Assembly (NCBI RefSeq): GCF_000938265.1
Contig: NZ_JYFC01000001.1
Span: 1 to 64,000, forward strand
Direction of reading: 5' to 3'
DNA from: Agreia bicolorata
GTDB lineage: Bacteria; Actinomycetota; Actinomycetes; Actinomycetales; Microbacteriaceae
Length of the DNA: 64,000 nt
Within the stretch, counting starts at the first letter, position 1. Each line of letters opens with the position of its first letter. The notes under the pieces were generated by a model. It worked only from the letters and a program-made list of their open reading frames with translations. It made no database searches and was not told the DNA's origin. Shown one piece after another: positions 20,861-31,500 of this stretch. The position numbers were made by a program, and so were the translations under genes.

Positions 20861-21792
20861 CTGTCGGTGGCTGGGCTGTCTGCGCCATGAGGCTGATCTG
20901 CGGCGAGACCGCGCCACCAGTCGGCCGCCGACATCGGCTTCTTGCCGGCGGGGTGAACGCGGAGTAGTTCGATGGGCGTCGTTGATGTGCCGATCAGGAC
21001 TTTGCCGCCGTCGGTGTTGAGCGCGCCGGGGCGGAGCGCGGCCGTGTCGTAGGCGGGCGCGGCCTGGAGAACCTTGAGCCTGAGGCCGTCGATGATCGTG
21101 AAAGCGCCAGGCTCGGGTGTCGTGGCCCGGATGCGACGGAACACGACATCGGCGTCGTCGTGCCAGTCGATGTGGGCGTGTTCGAGCGTGATCTTCGGAG
21201 CCAGCGTGACCTCACCCTGTTGAGGGGTGGATCGGGCGGTTCCTGCGTCGAGCTCGTCGACTACCTTCAGTGTGAGTGCCGCTCCCTCGTGGGACAGCGC
21301 CTCGAGCAGGTGACCGGCTGTCTCGTGGGCACCGATCGGTCGCACGACGCGGGCGAACTCAGGCCCGGCGTCGAGGGCGGCCACAAGCTGGAAGACAGAC
21401 GCGCCGCCCTCGCTGTCGCCGCTCATGATCGACCACTGCACCGGTGCTGCGCCTCGCCAGCGAGGCAGCAACGAGAAGTGCAGATTGATCCATCCGAGGC
21501 GCGGCGTCTCGAGGAGCGGGCTGCGCACGAGCCCGCCGTAGGCGACGATGACACCGAGGTCGGGCTGCAGATCGGCGACCTGCTTCGTGACGACGTCGTC
21601 TAGTCTGTTCGCTCGAATCGTGGGAATGCCGAGTTCGGATGCCCTGGACGCGACCGGAGAAGGAGTCAGTACGCGCTTGCGCCCCTGCGGCGCGTCTTCT
21701 CGTGTGATGACTGACACGATCTCATGACGCACGGCGAGAGTCTCGAGCGTGGGCAGGGCAACGGCCGGAGTGCCGGCGAAGACGAGTTTCAT
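20857..21792 (-). CDS. fmt: Methionyl-tRNA formyltransferase
   Basis: Formylates initiator Met-tRNA using 10-formyltetrahydrofolate. The 311-residue protein begins MKLVFAGTPAVALPTLETL and has the signature SLLPRWRGAAPVQWSIMSGD in the catalytic domain. The catalytic Asn is in WINLHFSLLP. A C-terminal OB-like tRNA-binding domain follows. Start and stop overlap priA and rsmB by 4 bases, so all three are translationally coupled. Confidence 0.97.
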   Translation of the reverse strand: MKLVFAGTPAVALPTLETLAVRHEIVSVITREDAPQGRKRVLTPSPVASRASELGIPTIRANRLDDVVTKQVADLQPDLGVIVAYGGLVRSPLLETPRLGWINLHFSLLPRWRGAAPVQWSIMSGDSEGGASVFQLVAALDAGPEFARVVRPIGAHETAGHLLEALSHEGAALTLKVVDELDAGTARSTPQQGEVTLAPKITLEHAHIDWHDDADVVFRRIRATTPEPGAFTIIDGLRLKVLQAAPAYDTAALRPGALNTDGGKVLIGTSTTPIELLRVHPAGKKPMSAADWWRGLAADQPHGADSPATDR

Positions 21793-23813
21793 TCCAGGAT
21801 CTCCGTGTCGTCGAATCGAACCCTCAGCACAGGCGGAGGTCTGAAGCTGGTCTTGGTGCCGGTAGCCTTGCTCGTTTGACGCTTCGTTCGTCCCGTGGAA
21901 TTGCGGATGATCGATGAGCGCAGACTTCGGGCGACCTCGGAGCCGAACGCGTAGTCGAATCGGATCGTGGCACGAACGAGGCCATCGCCGGCATCGACCG
22001 GGCCGAGTACGTCAATTGTCGCCGATTCGTGCCCCTCCACCGAATCGGGCAGGGAGGAGATGGCCTGTTCGACTGTTTCTGGACGCCCCGTGACCGTGGC
22101 GAGCCGCACCATGGGAGGAAACCGCAGAGTTCGCCTGTCGGGCAGCTCGGCCGCCGCGAATCGGTGCTGGCTCCAGGTGACCAGTGCGCGAGCCAGTGCT
22201 CCCCCGACGCCGACGATGATGGCGGGTGCGCGCGGCGCAGCCAGAGCGATGGCATTCGACCACCAGCGCAGGCAATCTTCGGCGACGGTGAGGGACTCGC
22301 GGGCGAGCATGCGCTCACCGTCGAGCAGCAGGATGGCCCGGTATCCGCCGGCTGCGACGGGTTCGGCCCCTCGAGTGGCGACGACGAGCGCGGGTCGGGC
22401 GTCGACGGTGAGACGCGGCCTCTCGCCGTCGGAGACGATGACGCGGACGCCCGGGAACGCGCGGCCGAGCTCCTCGGCCGTGCGGCCGGTGCCGGCGGTA
22501 ACGAGCCGGATGCGCGTCGATTCGCAGTGCCGACAGTGCCAGTCGGCGGCGATGGCCCCGCATAGCTCGCACGACGGAGTCTGGTGGGCGCCGCCGAGAC
22601 GGAGGGTGCCTTCGCAGACGCGGCAGCGTGCGGGAGTGCGGCAATCCTGGCATGCGAGCACCGGAGCGTAGCCGGGCCGGGCGACCTGCACGAGAACAGG
22701 CCCGTCTTCGAGGGCCCGCCGAGCGGTGTTCCAGGCCGCGGAGGGGATGCGGGCGTGTGCCGCGGCATCCGCCCCCGGCTGGTCTGCGGTGGGAATGACG
22801 TGAGGGAGCACAGCGGGATCGGGTGCGAACGGCGCGACATAGCCGATCTCGACCAGCCGCTCGAGCCAGGTGCTGCGCGAGTGTGAGGCGAAGAGCAGGG
22901 CGCAGCCGGACTGTTCCTGGCGCACCAGCGCGACGTCACGCGTGGAGACGTACGGACTCAGCGGCTCGTTGTGCAGCGGATCGGCGTCGTCCCAGACAGC
23001 GATCAGCCCGAGGTTCTCTGCGGGTGCGTAGACGACGGAGCGATTGCCCACGATCACGCGCGGAGCCGCCTCGAGACAGCGGAGGAATGCGCGGTACCGG
23101 TCGGCGTTCGGCTGGCGTGCATCGAGCTGCGAGATGCGGTCGAGCGGCACGAGCACGGCGAGGGCTTCGATCAGTTGTTGCTGGTCGCGGTAGTCGGGCA
23201 CGGCGACGATGGCGCTGCGCCCGGATGCGAGCGTGCGTGCAGCCGCCTCGGCGAGGGTGACGGCCCAGCGGCCGACCCAGACACCGGGAGAAACCTCGTG
23301 CACGGCTGGGATCGCGGCGACGGCCACGCGTTTGCCCGCATCGAGAGCAGAGTCGATGATGCGCTCCCCGTAGCCGGTCACCGTGGGGTTCGCCCGGTAC
23401 TCGACAGGCGGATTCTCCGACTGCTGCTCGAGCTGCCACGCCTTCTCGACGCGCACCTGACGAGGGGGAACGGCCAACCGCACCACATCGCTTGCACTGC
23501 CCGCGGCGCGCTCCGACACTCGCCTGGCGAGATTCCAGACGGCCGGCGTCAGAACGGGCACCGACGAGGTGACCTCATCGATCTCGCTGAGGGTACCGGA
23601 GTACTCGACCGCCTCTGTGGTCTCGACGATGTACCCGCGTGCGATGCGTCCTGCCGACCGGAGAGGAACCTTGACGCGGACCCCCGGTGTCGCTTGCCCG
23701 CGCAACGCGGCCGGTACGGCGTAGTCGAAGAGTCGGTCGAGCTGCGGGAGGGGTGATTCGAGCATCACCCGCGCTATGAGCAGCTGCTCCGGCGCGGCCT
23801 GCGCTGCCATCAC
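21789..23813 (-). CDS. priA: PriA-like primosomal protein N', helicase motifs lost
   Basis: Homologue of the replication restart protein PriA. The N-terminal 3'-DNA-binding domain (about 1-115) and the cysteine-rich zinc region (CQDC, CRVC, CELC, CRHC) are intact. Motif I reads ASGRSAIVAVPDYRDQQQ instead of a Walker A Gly-Lys-Ser/Thr, and motif II reads AVWDDADPL instead of DEEH, so ATP hydrolysis is unlikely. Degenerate PriA proteins of this kind are known in actinobacteria and may only bind forks and recruit partners. GTG at 23813 directly follows the metK stop; ATG one codon later is equally likely. Confidence 0.9.
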   Translation of the reverse strand: MMAAQAAPEQLLIARVMLESPLPQLDRLFDYAVPAALRGQATPGVRVKVPLRSAGRIARGYIVETTEAVEYSGTLSEIDEVTSSVPVLTPAVWNLARRVSERAAGSASDVVRLAVPPRQVRVEKAWQLEQQSENPPVEYRANPTVTGYGERIIDSALDAGKRVAVAAIPAVHEVSPGVWVGRWAVTLAEAAARTLASGRSAIVAVPDYRDQQQLIEALAVLVPLDRISQLDARQPNADRYRAFLRCLEAAPRVIVGNRSVVYAPAENLGLIAVWDDADPLHNEPLSPYVSTRDVALVRQEQSGCALLFASHSRSTWLERLVEIGYVAPFAPDPAVLPHVIPTADQPGADAAAHARIPSAAWNTARRALEDGPVLVQVARPGYAPVLACQDCRTPARCRVCEGTLRLGGAHQTPSCELCGAIAADWHCRHCESTRIRLVTAGTGRTAEELGRAFPGVRVIVSDGERPRLTVDARPALVVATRGAEPVAAGGYRAILLLDGERMLARESLTVAEDCLRWWSNAIALAAPRAPAIIVGVGGALARALVTWSQHRFAAAELPDRRTLRFPPMVRLATVTGRPETVEQAISSLPDSVEGHESATIDVLGPVDAGDGLVRATIRFDYAFGSEVARSLRSSIIRNSTGRTKRQTSKATGTKTSFRPPPVLRVRFDDTEILE

Positions 23814-25010
23814 CTAGATGCGTGCAGCGGCCTGCAGGTCTGCGACACGGTCGAGCTTCTCCCAGGTGAAATCGGGAAGCTCACGACCGAAGTGACCGTA
23901 GGTGGCCGTCGCGCCGTAGATGGGGCGCAGCAGATCGAGGTGCTGGATGATGGCCGCCGGGCGGAGGTCGAAGACCGCGTTGATCGCCTCGATGATGCGC
24001 TCGTCTGGGAGCTTTCCTGTTCCGAACGTTTCGACGTAGAGTCCGACGGGCGCGGCCTTGCCGATGGCATAGGCGACCTGCACCTCGAGCCTGTCGGCGA
24101 ATCCGGCGGCGACCGCGTTCTTCGCGACCCAGCGCATGGCGTAGGCCGCCGAGCGGTCTACCTTCGACGGGTCTTTGCCGCTGAAGGCTCCCCCGCCGTG
24201 GCGCGACGCGCCCCCGTAGGTGTCGACGATGATCTTGCGGCCGGTGAGGCCGGCGTCGCCCTGGGGGCCGCCGACGACGAACCTGCCTGTGGGGTTGATG
24301 AGAAAGTCCGCGGAGCGGGAGTCGAGATCGCTGTCTGCGAGAACCGGTTTGATGACGAGTTCTTCGATGTCGTGGAAGAGATCGGCGTTCGTCACCGACT
24401 CCGTGTGCTGGGTCGACAGCACCACCGTCTCGATGGTCTTCGGCACGATGCCGTCGTAACCGATGGTGACCTGGGTCTTGCCGTCGGGCCGCAGGTAGCC
24501 GAGCTGGCCCGACTTGCGCACCTCGGCGAGGCGCTCGGCCAGGCGGTGCGCGAGCCAGATGGGCAGCGGCATGAGCTGAGGCGTTTCGGTGGTAGCGAAA
24601 CCGAACATGATTCCCTGGTCGCCGGCCCCCTGCAGGTCGAACGGATCGGTGCGGGTCTCGCCCTGGCGGTTCTCCCACGCGTTGTCGACCCCGGCAGCGA
24701 TCTCGGGCGACTGAGCGCCGATCGAGACCGAGACGCCGCAGCTCGCTCCATCGAACCCGACGTCGCTCGACGTGTAGCCGATCGACGACACCTTGTCGCG
24801 CACGATCGTGGGAATGTCGACGTAGCCGGACGTCGTGACTTCACCGGCGACGTGCACGAGGCCGGTGGTCACGAGAGTCTCGACGGCGACGCGACTCGCC
24901 GGATCGACCTCGAGCAGGGCATCGAGGATGCTGTCGGAGATCTGGTCGCAGATCTTGTCGGGGTGTCCTTCGGTGACGGACTCGGACGTGAAGAGGCGAA
25001 GGCTCGTCAT
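23814..25010 (-). CDS. metK: S-adenosylmethionine synthetase
   Basis: Forms S-adenosylmethionine from methionine and ATP. The 398-residue protein begins with [20 protein letters not shown], and carries [13 protein letters not shown] and [19 protein letters not shown], the ATP- and metal-binding signatures. ATG at 25010 overlaps the coaBC stop by 4 bases. It supplies the methyl donor used by RsmB two genes on. No SAM riboswitch is visible because the gene starts inside coaBC. Confidence 0.98.
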   Translation of the reverse strand: MTSLRLFTSESVTEGHPDKICDQISDSILDALLEVDPASRVAVETLVTTGLVHVAGEVTTSGYVDIPTIVRDKVSSIGYTSSDVGFDGASCGVSVSIGAQSPEIAAGVDNAWENRQGETRTDPFDLQGAGDQGIMFGFATTETPQLMPLPIWLAHRLAERLAEVRKSGQLGYLRPDGKTQVTIGYDGIVPKTIETVVLSTQHTESVTNADLFHDIEELVIKPVLADSDLDSRSADFLINPTGRFVVGGPQGDAGLTGRKIIVDTYGGASRHGGGAFSGKDPSKVDRSAAYAMRWVAKNAVAAGFADRLEVQVAYAIGKAAPVGLYVETFGTGKLPDERIIEAINAVFDLRPAAIIQHLDLLRPIYGATATYGHFGRELPDFTWEKLDRVADLQAAARI

Positions 25011-26278
25011 GGTGCTCCAGGGAATTCTGAGGGGGTGCGGTGCCTGTCTGCGAGCAGTCGCTCGGCCAGTACGGACAGGATCTCATCGGCCACCGACAGC
25101 TTGCTGCCCTGGGCCTCGATCACTATAGACCCGGCCCGGTCGAGGACCGTCACGGTGTTTCGTTGAGTGGCGAAGCCCTCGGTCCAGCCGACTCGATTGA
25201 CCACGAGAAAGTCGCAGCCCTTGCGAGCGATCTTGGCTCTGCCTAGCTCGAGGAGGGCTTCGTCGGTGTCCGCCGTCTCGGCAGCGAAGCCCACGACGAG
25301 CTGGTCGGCACCGGCACGGGCCGCGATGCCGGCGAGGATGTCGGGATTCTTCACCAACTCGAGAGTCAGCGTGTCGCCGACGGTCTCTTTCTTGATCTTG
25401 GCGTTCGAAATCGTGGCCGGCCTGTAGTCGGCCACCGCCGCCGCCATGATGATGACGTCGCTCGCTGGGGCGTGCGCCTCGACCGCGGCGGCCAGCTGAG
25501 CGGTCGTCTCGACAGAGACGGTCGTGACGTTCTGTGGAAGCGGCACCTCGACATGCGCCGCGATCAGGGTGACCTGCGCGCCACGCACGGCCGCCGACTC
25601 CGCCAGCGCTGCTCCTTGCAGACCGCTCGAGCGATTGCCGATGAACCGCACAGGGTCGAGCGGCTCTCGGGTTCCGCCGGCGGTGATGAGCAGGCGAACG
25701 CCGTCGAGGTCCCGGCGGGGCTCCGGGTGTGCGGCCGCAGCGACGGCCAGCGATGCGGCGACGATGTCGTCGACCTCGGCCATCCGACCGGCGCCGGAGT
25801 CGGCGCCGGTGAGCTGGCCGCTCGTCGGCCCGACGAAATGGATGCCGCGGGACGCGAGCAGGGCGGCATTCGCCACGGTGGCGGCGTTCTGCCACATCTC
25901 GGTGTGCATCGCCGGCGCCACCACGATAGGTGCCTTCGAGGCGAGGACGGTGTTGCCGAGAAGATCGTCGGCCAGACCGGCTGCCATCTTGGCGAGCGAG
26001 TTCGCCGTGGCCGGGGCGATGACGATGAGATCGGCGGACTGGCCGATCGACACATGCCGCACCTCCGCCACCGCCTCATAGAGGTCGGTATGCACGACGT
26101 TGCGGGAGATCGCTTCGAGCGTGGGTTTGCCGACGAAGCGCAGAGCGTGCTCTGTGGCGACGACCTGCACATCGTGGCCGGCCAGCACGAAAGCACGTAC
26201 GACGCCGACGGCTTTGTACGCTGCGATGCCTCCCGTGATTCCCACCACGATGCGCAGTCGCTTCTGCGGTTGTGTCAC
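25007..26278 (-). CDS. coaBC: Phosphopantothenoylcysteine decarboxylase/synthetase
   Basis: A bifunctional coenzyme A enzyme: CoaB joins 4'-phosphopantothenate and cysteine, then CoaC decarboxylates the product. The N-terminal FMN-dependent CoaC domain has [16 protein letters not shown], the catalytic His in [12 protein letters not shown], and APAMHTEMW. The C-terminal CoaB domain has [20 protein letters not shown] and NAKIKKE with the substrate lysine. The start is GTG at 26278, 115 bases after rpoZ's stop. It overlaps metK by 4 bases. Confidence 0.96.
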   Translation of the reverse strand: MTQPQKRLRIVVGITGGIAAYKAVGVVRAFVLAGHDVQVVATEHALRFVGKPTLEAISRNVVHTDLYEAVAEVRHVSIGQSADLIVIAPATANSLAKMAAGLADDLLGNTVLASKAPIVVAPAMHTEMWQNAATVANAALLASRGIHFVGPTSGQLTGADSGAGRMAEVDDIVAASLAVAAAAHPEPRRDLDGVRLLITAGGTREPLDPVRFIGNRSSGLQGAALAESAAVRGAQVTLIAAHVEVPLPQNVTTVSVETTAQLAAAVEAHAPASDVIIMAAAVADYRPATISNAKIKKETVGDTLTLELVKNPDILAGIAARAGADQLVVGFAAETADTDEALLELGRAKIARKGCDFLVVNRVGWTEGFATQRNTVTVLDRAGSIVIEAQGSKLSVADEILSVLAERLLADRHRTPSEFPGAP

Positions 26279-26393
26279 GTCAGTCCTGCCCCTCCGCCAT
26301 GCATGCCTCTGCCGTTAACGAACGAATCCGCTCCCCCGCTGTGCGGGCGCTTGCCCGACGACAGCCCGGGGAACGGACCTGCATTCGCTGCTG

Positions 26394-26657
26394 CTACTCG
26401 GTGGCCGCGATGGGCTTGACCGTGAGCTTGTCCTCGTTGATCTCGTGCATCGCGACAGAAAGGGGCTTGTCGTCGATCGTCGAGTCGACCAGCGGTCCGA
26501 CGTTGTCGAAGAGGCTTCCCTCGTGAAGGTCGGCGTAGTAGTCGTTGATCTGTCGGGCGCGCTTCGACGCGAAGATCACGAGCGCGTACTTGGATTCAAC
26601 CTTCGACAGCAGTTCGTCGATGGGGGGATCGATGATGCCCTGTGCCCTGTTGACCAT
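26394..26657 (-). CDS. rpoZ: RNA polymerase omega subunit
   Basis: The 87-residue omega subunit helps assemble and stabilise RNA polymerase around beta prime. Its core is [35 protein letters not shown] and [14 protein letters not shown] at 26657 follows AAGGAG with 7-base spacing. The gmk-rpoZ-coaBC order is conserved in actinobacteria. The 130-base gap upstream carries an unusual set of repeats (separate entries) and probably its own promoter. Confidence 0.95.
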   Translation of the reverse strand: MVNRAQGIIDPPIDELLSKVESKYALVIFASKRARQINDYYADLHEGSLFDNVGPLVDSTIDDKPLSVAMHEINEDKLTVKPIAATE

Positions 26658-26699
26658 GGTGATACTCCTTGATTGGCCTCGCCGGCCGGATTGAGAAAA

Positions 26700-26720
26700 G
26701 ATCGTGCGGTGATCGTGCGG
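26700..26720 (-). repeat. Direct repeat in rpoZ leader
   Basis: Two copies of the 10-mer GATCGTGCGG lie one base apart at 26700-26709 and 26711-26720, about 43-63 bases upstream of the rpoZ start. An 11-base spacing is close to one helical turn, as would suit a tandem protein-binding site. It may also be a chance slip duplication. Confidence 0.5.
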
Positions 26721-26736
26721 GGTTCACCGTGCACAA

Positions 26737-26750
26737 GTAGACAAGTCTAC
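26737..26750 (-). promoter_or_regulatory. Perfect 14-base palindrome upstream of rpoZ
   Basis: GTAGAC-AA-GTCTAC is a perfect inverted repeat with 6-base arms and a 2-base spacer, 80-93 bases ahead of rpoZ and outside any coding sequence. Its form is that of a dimeric repressor operator. A promoter in the same place is plausible because the gap before rpoZ is the first non-overlapping junction after a long overlapping run, but I could not assign clear -35 and -10 boxes. Confidence 0.45.
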
Positions 26751-26754
26751 CTTG

Positions 26755-26789
26755 GATTAGCCGCTAATCACTCGGATTAGCCGCTTATC
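26755..26789 (-). repeat. Tandem pair of palindromic 20-mers after gmk
   Basis: GATTAGC-C-GCTAATC (26755-26769) is a perfect 7+1+7 palindrome. It is repeated 20 bases on as GATTAGC-C-GCTTATC (26775-26789), with one mismatch, where it overlaps the gmk stop codon. The two copies share 19 of 20 bases. The AT-rich arms contrast with the surrounding GC-rich sequence. They could be paired operator sites for rpoZ expression, or an mRNA hairpin stabilising or ending the gmk message. Confidence 0.55.
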
Positions 26790-27669
26790 ACTTCATGAGC
26801 TCCACGACGTCGCGTGCGGCCGTCTCGACGTCGTTGTTGACGATGAGGTAGTCGAACTCGTTCTGAGCGGCCAGTTCGACCTCTGCCGTCGCCAGTCGAC
26901 GCTCCTGTTCCTCGGCCGTCTCGGTTCCCCTGCCGGTGAGCCGACGAACGAGTTCCGCCCAGCTGGGCGGCAGCAGGAATACCAGTCGGGCCTCCGGCAT
27001 GGCCTCGCGCACCTGACGAGCGCCCTGGATGTCGATCTCGAGCAGCACGCTTTTGCCGTCTGCCAGCGCTTCGTCGATCGGCGCACGCGGGGTGCCGTAA
27101 CGCGACGAGTTGTGCACAACGGCCCATTCGAGGAACTCCCCGGCCTCGATCATGCGGTCGAATTCGGCGTCGTCGACGAAGTAGTAGCTGACGCCGTCGA
27201 TCTCGCCCGGGCGAGGAGCCCGCGTCGTCGCGGACACCGAGAGAAGCACCCCCGGCACGTTCTCGCGGATCCAGGTCGACACCGTCCCCTTGCCGACCGC
27301 CGTCGGGCCGGCGAGCACCACAAGTCGCGAGGCCTTCTCATCGCCCGCGAACGGGGCCCGCTTCTGCAGATACTCACGAAGACGATCGCGTTGCAGGGTG
27401 CCCAGCCCGCCCAAACGCTTGCTGGGAGAGATCGACAGGCGTTCGATGACGCGTTCGATGCGCACGCGACCGAGGCCGGGGATGCCCTGGAGCAGCTCTG
27501 TCACCCGCATGCCGGCCTCGAGGCTGTCCGGATGCGACGACGCACGATCGAGAACGCCCGTCGCGCTGCGACGCTGCTCGGTGACGGCCTTCTTGATGGC
27601 AGCTCGAGCGCGTCGGGCGGCGATTGCCGCCCGGGAACCCGCGGCGCGGTCGACATCGGGAACGGTCAT
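26788..27669 (-). CDS. gmk: Fusion of actinobacterial IHF (mIHF) domain and guanylate kinase
   Basis: One uninterrupted frame of 293 residues carries two proteins that are separate genes in Mycobacterium. Residues about 1-103 resemble mycobacterial integration host factor: a basic N-terminal helix ([16 protein letters not shown]), then the helix-turn-helix-like DNA-binding part [20 protein letters not shown] and [15 protein letters not shown]. Residues about 114-293 are guanylate kinase, which phosphorylates GMP: P-loop GPTAVGKGT at 121-129, [20 protein letters not shown], and [15 protein letters not shown] at 27669 overlaps the pyrF stop by 4 bases. An internal ATG at codon 54 could yield a shorter form, but it would cut the mIHF domain. 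Confidence 0.93.
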   Translation of the reverse strand: MTVPDVDRAAGSRAAIAARRARAAIKKAVTEQRRSATGVLDRASSHPDSLEAGMRVTELLQGIPGLGRVRIERVIERLSISPSKRLGGLGTLQRDRLREYLQKRAPFAGDEKASRLVVLAGPTAVGKGTVSTWIRENVPGVLLSVSATTRAPRPGEIDGVSYYFVDDAEFDRMIEAGEFLEWAVVHNSSRYGTPRAPIDEALADGKSVLLEIDIQGARQVREAMPEARLVFLLPPSWAELVRRLTGRGTETAEEQERRLATAEVELAAQNEFDYLIVNNDVETAARDVVELMK

Positions 27670-28550
27670 GACAGGGCTCCGGCTAGTTGGGCTGCCTGGG
27701 CGGCAAGCGTGTCTCTGAGGGCGGACGGCCCGGCGGCGAGGGCGGACCTCGATGTGCTCACGATGGTGCCGGCGGTCAGCGGTCCGTAGATCGAGCGGAT
27801 GTCGTCGAAGCGGGCACCCTGGTGCCCGAACCCCGGCGCGAGCACGGGCATCAGCGGAGCGGACGCGCCCAGCGAACGCGCATCGACGCCGTAGTCGAGA
27901 AGGTTCTTCGTCGCACCGAGCACGACTCCGATGCTACCGAGTGCAGGGCTTTCCGCGTTGTCGACGGATGCGCGCGACCGGTTCCACTCGTCGATCTCGG
28001 TCGCGACGAGGCCAGCAACGGTCAACCCGAGTCGTCCTCCGTCGGGCACCGTTGCGGTCTGAAGGACCTGTGATTCCGGGTTCGATGTGGCTGCGAGCAC
28101 GAAGGCGCCCTTGTCATGACGCTCGGCGAGATCGAAGACTCCCGCGAGAGATCCCGTTCCCGTATATGCCGCGAGGGTCACAGCGTCGGCTTCGAGCGGA
28201 GAACCCGGCGTCAACCAGGCATCCCCGTATGCGTCGACACTCGATCCGATGTCTCCGCGCTTCGCATCGGCGATAACGATCAACCCGGCGGTGCGGGCGG
28301 CCGCGAGCACCTCTTCGAGTGCCGCGAATCCTGTCGAGCCGAACACCTCGAAGAAGGCGACCTGTGGTTTGAGCATGCCGATCGTGCCGCTCGCGGCATC
28401 GACCACCCTCAGCCCGAACTCGCGCAACCCGGCGGCCGTGCGGGGCAGGCCCCAGGCATCCAGAAGGAAGCCGTGGGGGTCGATGCCGACGCACAGCTGG
28501 CCGTACCGCTCGATGCTCTCGTGCAGCCGCTGGCCGAACGTGCGGGTCAC
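27666..28550 (-). CDS. pyrF: Orotidine 5'-phosphate decarboxylase
   Basis: Catalyses the last step of UMP synthesis. The 294-residue protein belongs to the longer actinobacterial subgroup. It shows [17 protein letters not shown] near the N-terminus, the catalytic [18 protein letters not shown], and the phosphate-binding [11 protein letters not shown]. Overlaps of 4 bases with carB upstream and gmk downstream place it as the final pyr gene of the operon. The pyrD and pyrE genes are not in the window. Confidence 0.96.
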   Translation of the reverse strand: MTRTFGQRLHESIERYGQLCVGIDPHGFLLDAWGLPRTAAGLREFGLRVVDAASGTIGMLKPQVAFFEVFGSTGFAALEEVLAAARTAGLIVIADAKRGDIGSSVDAYGDAWLTPGSPLEADAVTLAAYTGTGSLAGVFDLAERHDKGAFVLAATSNPESQVLQTATVPDGGRLGLTVAGLVATEIDEWNRSRASVDNAESPALGSIGVVLGATKNLLDYGVDARSLGASAPLMPVLAPGFGHQGARFDDIRSIYGPLTAGTIVSTSRSALAAGPSALRDTLAAQAAQLAGALS

Positions 28551-31500
28551 AGGCGCCCGGCCCTGGCGATGGCGTACTCCTGAAGGCTCGACACGTCGAA
28601 GCCCTCGCGAGTGGCCTCGAACGAGGCGACCGCCGCGCCGAGCTGGGCGATGGTCGTGAACAGCGGCTTGTCGGCCGCCACGGCCGCAGCCCGGATCTCG
28701 TAGCCGTCTGCTCGTGCGCTCGACCCGCTGGGGGTGTTTACGACGATGTCGACCTCGTTGCGGTTGATGAGATCGACCACGGTCGGCTCGTCGCCGTCGG
28801 TCGAGGCTCCTTCGCTGAACTTGCGTACGATGCGGGCGGTGATGCCGTTGCGGTTCAGAACCTCGGCGGTTCCGGCCGTGGCAAGGATGTCGAAGCCCAG
28901 CTCGAGCAGGCGAAGGACCGGAAGCACGATGGCGCGCTTGTCGCGATCGGAGACGGAGACGAACACCGTGCCCGAGGTCGGCAGACCGCCGTACGCAGCC
29001 TCCTGGCTCTTGGCGAACGCGCGGGGAAAGTCGCGGTCGATGCCCATGACCTCGCCCGTCGAGCGCATCTCCGGACCGAGCAGCGAATCGACGATGAGCC
29101 CGTCTTTCGTGCGGAAGCGCTTGAACGGCAGCACGGCCTCCTTGACGGCGATCGGCGAGTCCATGGGCACGATCGAGCCGTCGACGATGGGCAGCATGCC
29201 TTCGGACTTCAGCTCGGCGATCGTGGACCCCACCATGATGCGCGATGCGGCTTTGGCCAGCGGGATGCCCAGCGCCTTCGCCACGAACGGAACGGTGCGC
29301 GAGGCGCGCGGGTTGGCCTCGAGAACGTAGAGGATGCCCTGGCCGATGGCGAACTGCACGTTGAGCAAGCCCTGCACCCCGATGCCCTCGGCGATCGCGA
29401 GCGTCGCGATGCGCACCCGGTCGATGACCTCCCGGCCCAGCGTGACGGGGGGCAGCGTGCAGCTCGAGTCACCCGAGTGAATACCGGCCTCCTCGATGTG
29501 CTCCATGATGCCGCCGATGTAGAGCTCGTGTCCGTCGTAGAGTGCGTCGACATCGATCTCGATCGCGTCGTCGAGGAATCGGTCGACGAGCAGCGGGTGG
29601 GTCGGATCGATGATGCCCTGACCTGCCATGCGCGAGAAGTAGTCCTCGAGCGAGGGCGAGTCGTAGACGATCTCCATGCCGCGCCCGCCCAGCACATACG
29701 AGGGGCGCACGAGAACCGGGTATCCGATGTCTTCGGCGATCGTGACGGCGCCGTCGAAGTCACTCGCGGTTCCGTTCTTGGGGGCGAGGAGATTCGCGTC
29801 GTCGAGGATCTTCGAGAAGAGCCCGCGCTCTTCGGCGAGGTCGATGGCCTCGGGCGTGGTGCCGAGGATCGGGACTCCCGCCGCCTTCAGACCCTTGGCG
29901 AGGCCGAGGGCGGTCTGGCCGCCCAGCTGCACCACGACGCCGACGAGTTCACCGGACTGACTCTCGGCGTGAATGACCTCGAGAACGTCTTCCAGAGTGA
30001 GCGGCTCGAAGTAGAGCCGGTCGCTGGTGTCGTAGTCTGTCGACACGGTCTCGGGGTTGCAGTTGATCATGATCGTCTCGAAGCCCGCGTCCGAGAGGGC
30101 GAACGAGGCGTGCACGCAGGAGTAGTCGAACTCGACTCCCTGGCCGATGCGGTTCGGGCCGGAGCCGAGGATGACGACCTTGCGGCGGTCGGAGGGTTCG
30201 ACCTCCGTCTCCTGGTCGTAGCTCGAGTAGTGGTAGGGAGTGAGCGCCGGGAACTCCCCCGCGCAGGTATCGACCGTCTTGAACACGGGACGCACGCCCA
30301 GGATGTGCCGGACCTCACGTACGTCGTTCTCGCCGAAGCCGCGAAGGGCGGCGATCTGGGCGTCGGAGAATCCGTGCTCCTTGGCCAGAAGGAACATGTT
30401 CGTATCGGCGTTCTCGCTGGAGGCGATGGCCTCGGCGACCTCGTTGATCAGAACGATCTGGTCGATGAACCAGGGATCGATCTTGGTCGCTTCGAAGACC
30501 TCTTCGGCCGTGGCGCCGGCGCGGAGCGCCTGCTGCACGGTCACGATACGCCCGTCGGTGGGCACGCTGGCCAGGGCCAGCAGCTCGTCTTTGGATGCGT
30601 CGAGCGGCTCCCAGTGGAACGACGAGCCGCGCTTCTCCAGCGAACGGAGGGCCTTCTGCAGCGCCTGCGTGTAGTTGCGGCCGATCGCCATCGCCTCGCC
30701 AACCGACTTCATGGTGGTCGTCAGCGTGGTGTCGGCAGCCGGGAACTTTTCGAACGCGAACCGGGGAACCTTGACGACCACGTAGTCGAGCGTCGGCTCG
30801 AACGACGCGGGCGTCACCTTCGTGATGTCGTTCGGGATCTCGTCGAGGTGGTAGCCGATGGCCAGCTTCGCCGCGATTTTCGCGATCGGGAACCCGGTGG
30901 CCTTCGATGCGAGTGCGCTGGAGCGCGAGACACGCGGGTTCATCTCGATGACGATGACCCTGCCGTTCGACGGGTCGATGGCGAACTGGATGTTGCAACC
31001 ACCCGTGTCGACGCCGACGGCCCGGATGATGTCGATGCCGATGTTGCGCATGTTCTGGTATTCGCGATCGGTCAGCGTGAGCGCCGGCGCCACCGTGATC
31101 GAGTCGCCGGTGTGAACACCGACGGGGTCGACGTTCTCGATCGAGCAGACCACGACCGTGTTGTCGGCCGTGTCGCGCATGAGCTCGAGCTCGTATTCCT
31201 TCCAGCCGAGGATCGACTCCTCAAGCAGCACCTCGGTGGTGGGGCTCTGGTGCAGGCCGTCGCCGACGATGCGGCGCAGCTCGGTTTCCGTGTAGGCGAA
31301 GCCGGATCCCAGTCCGCCCATGGTGAACGACGGGCGCACGACCAGCGGATAGCCGAGATCCTTCGCGTATTCCACGGCCTCGTCGACCGTGTGCGCGATG
31401 TAGGAGCGCGCGACGTCGGCACCGGCATCCAGAACGAGCTGCTTGAAAATCTGGCGGTCTTCACCCTTGTTGATCGCCTCGAACGAGGCGCCGATGAGCT

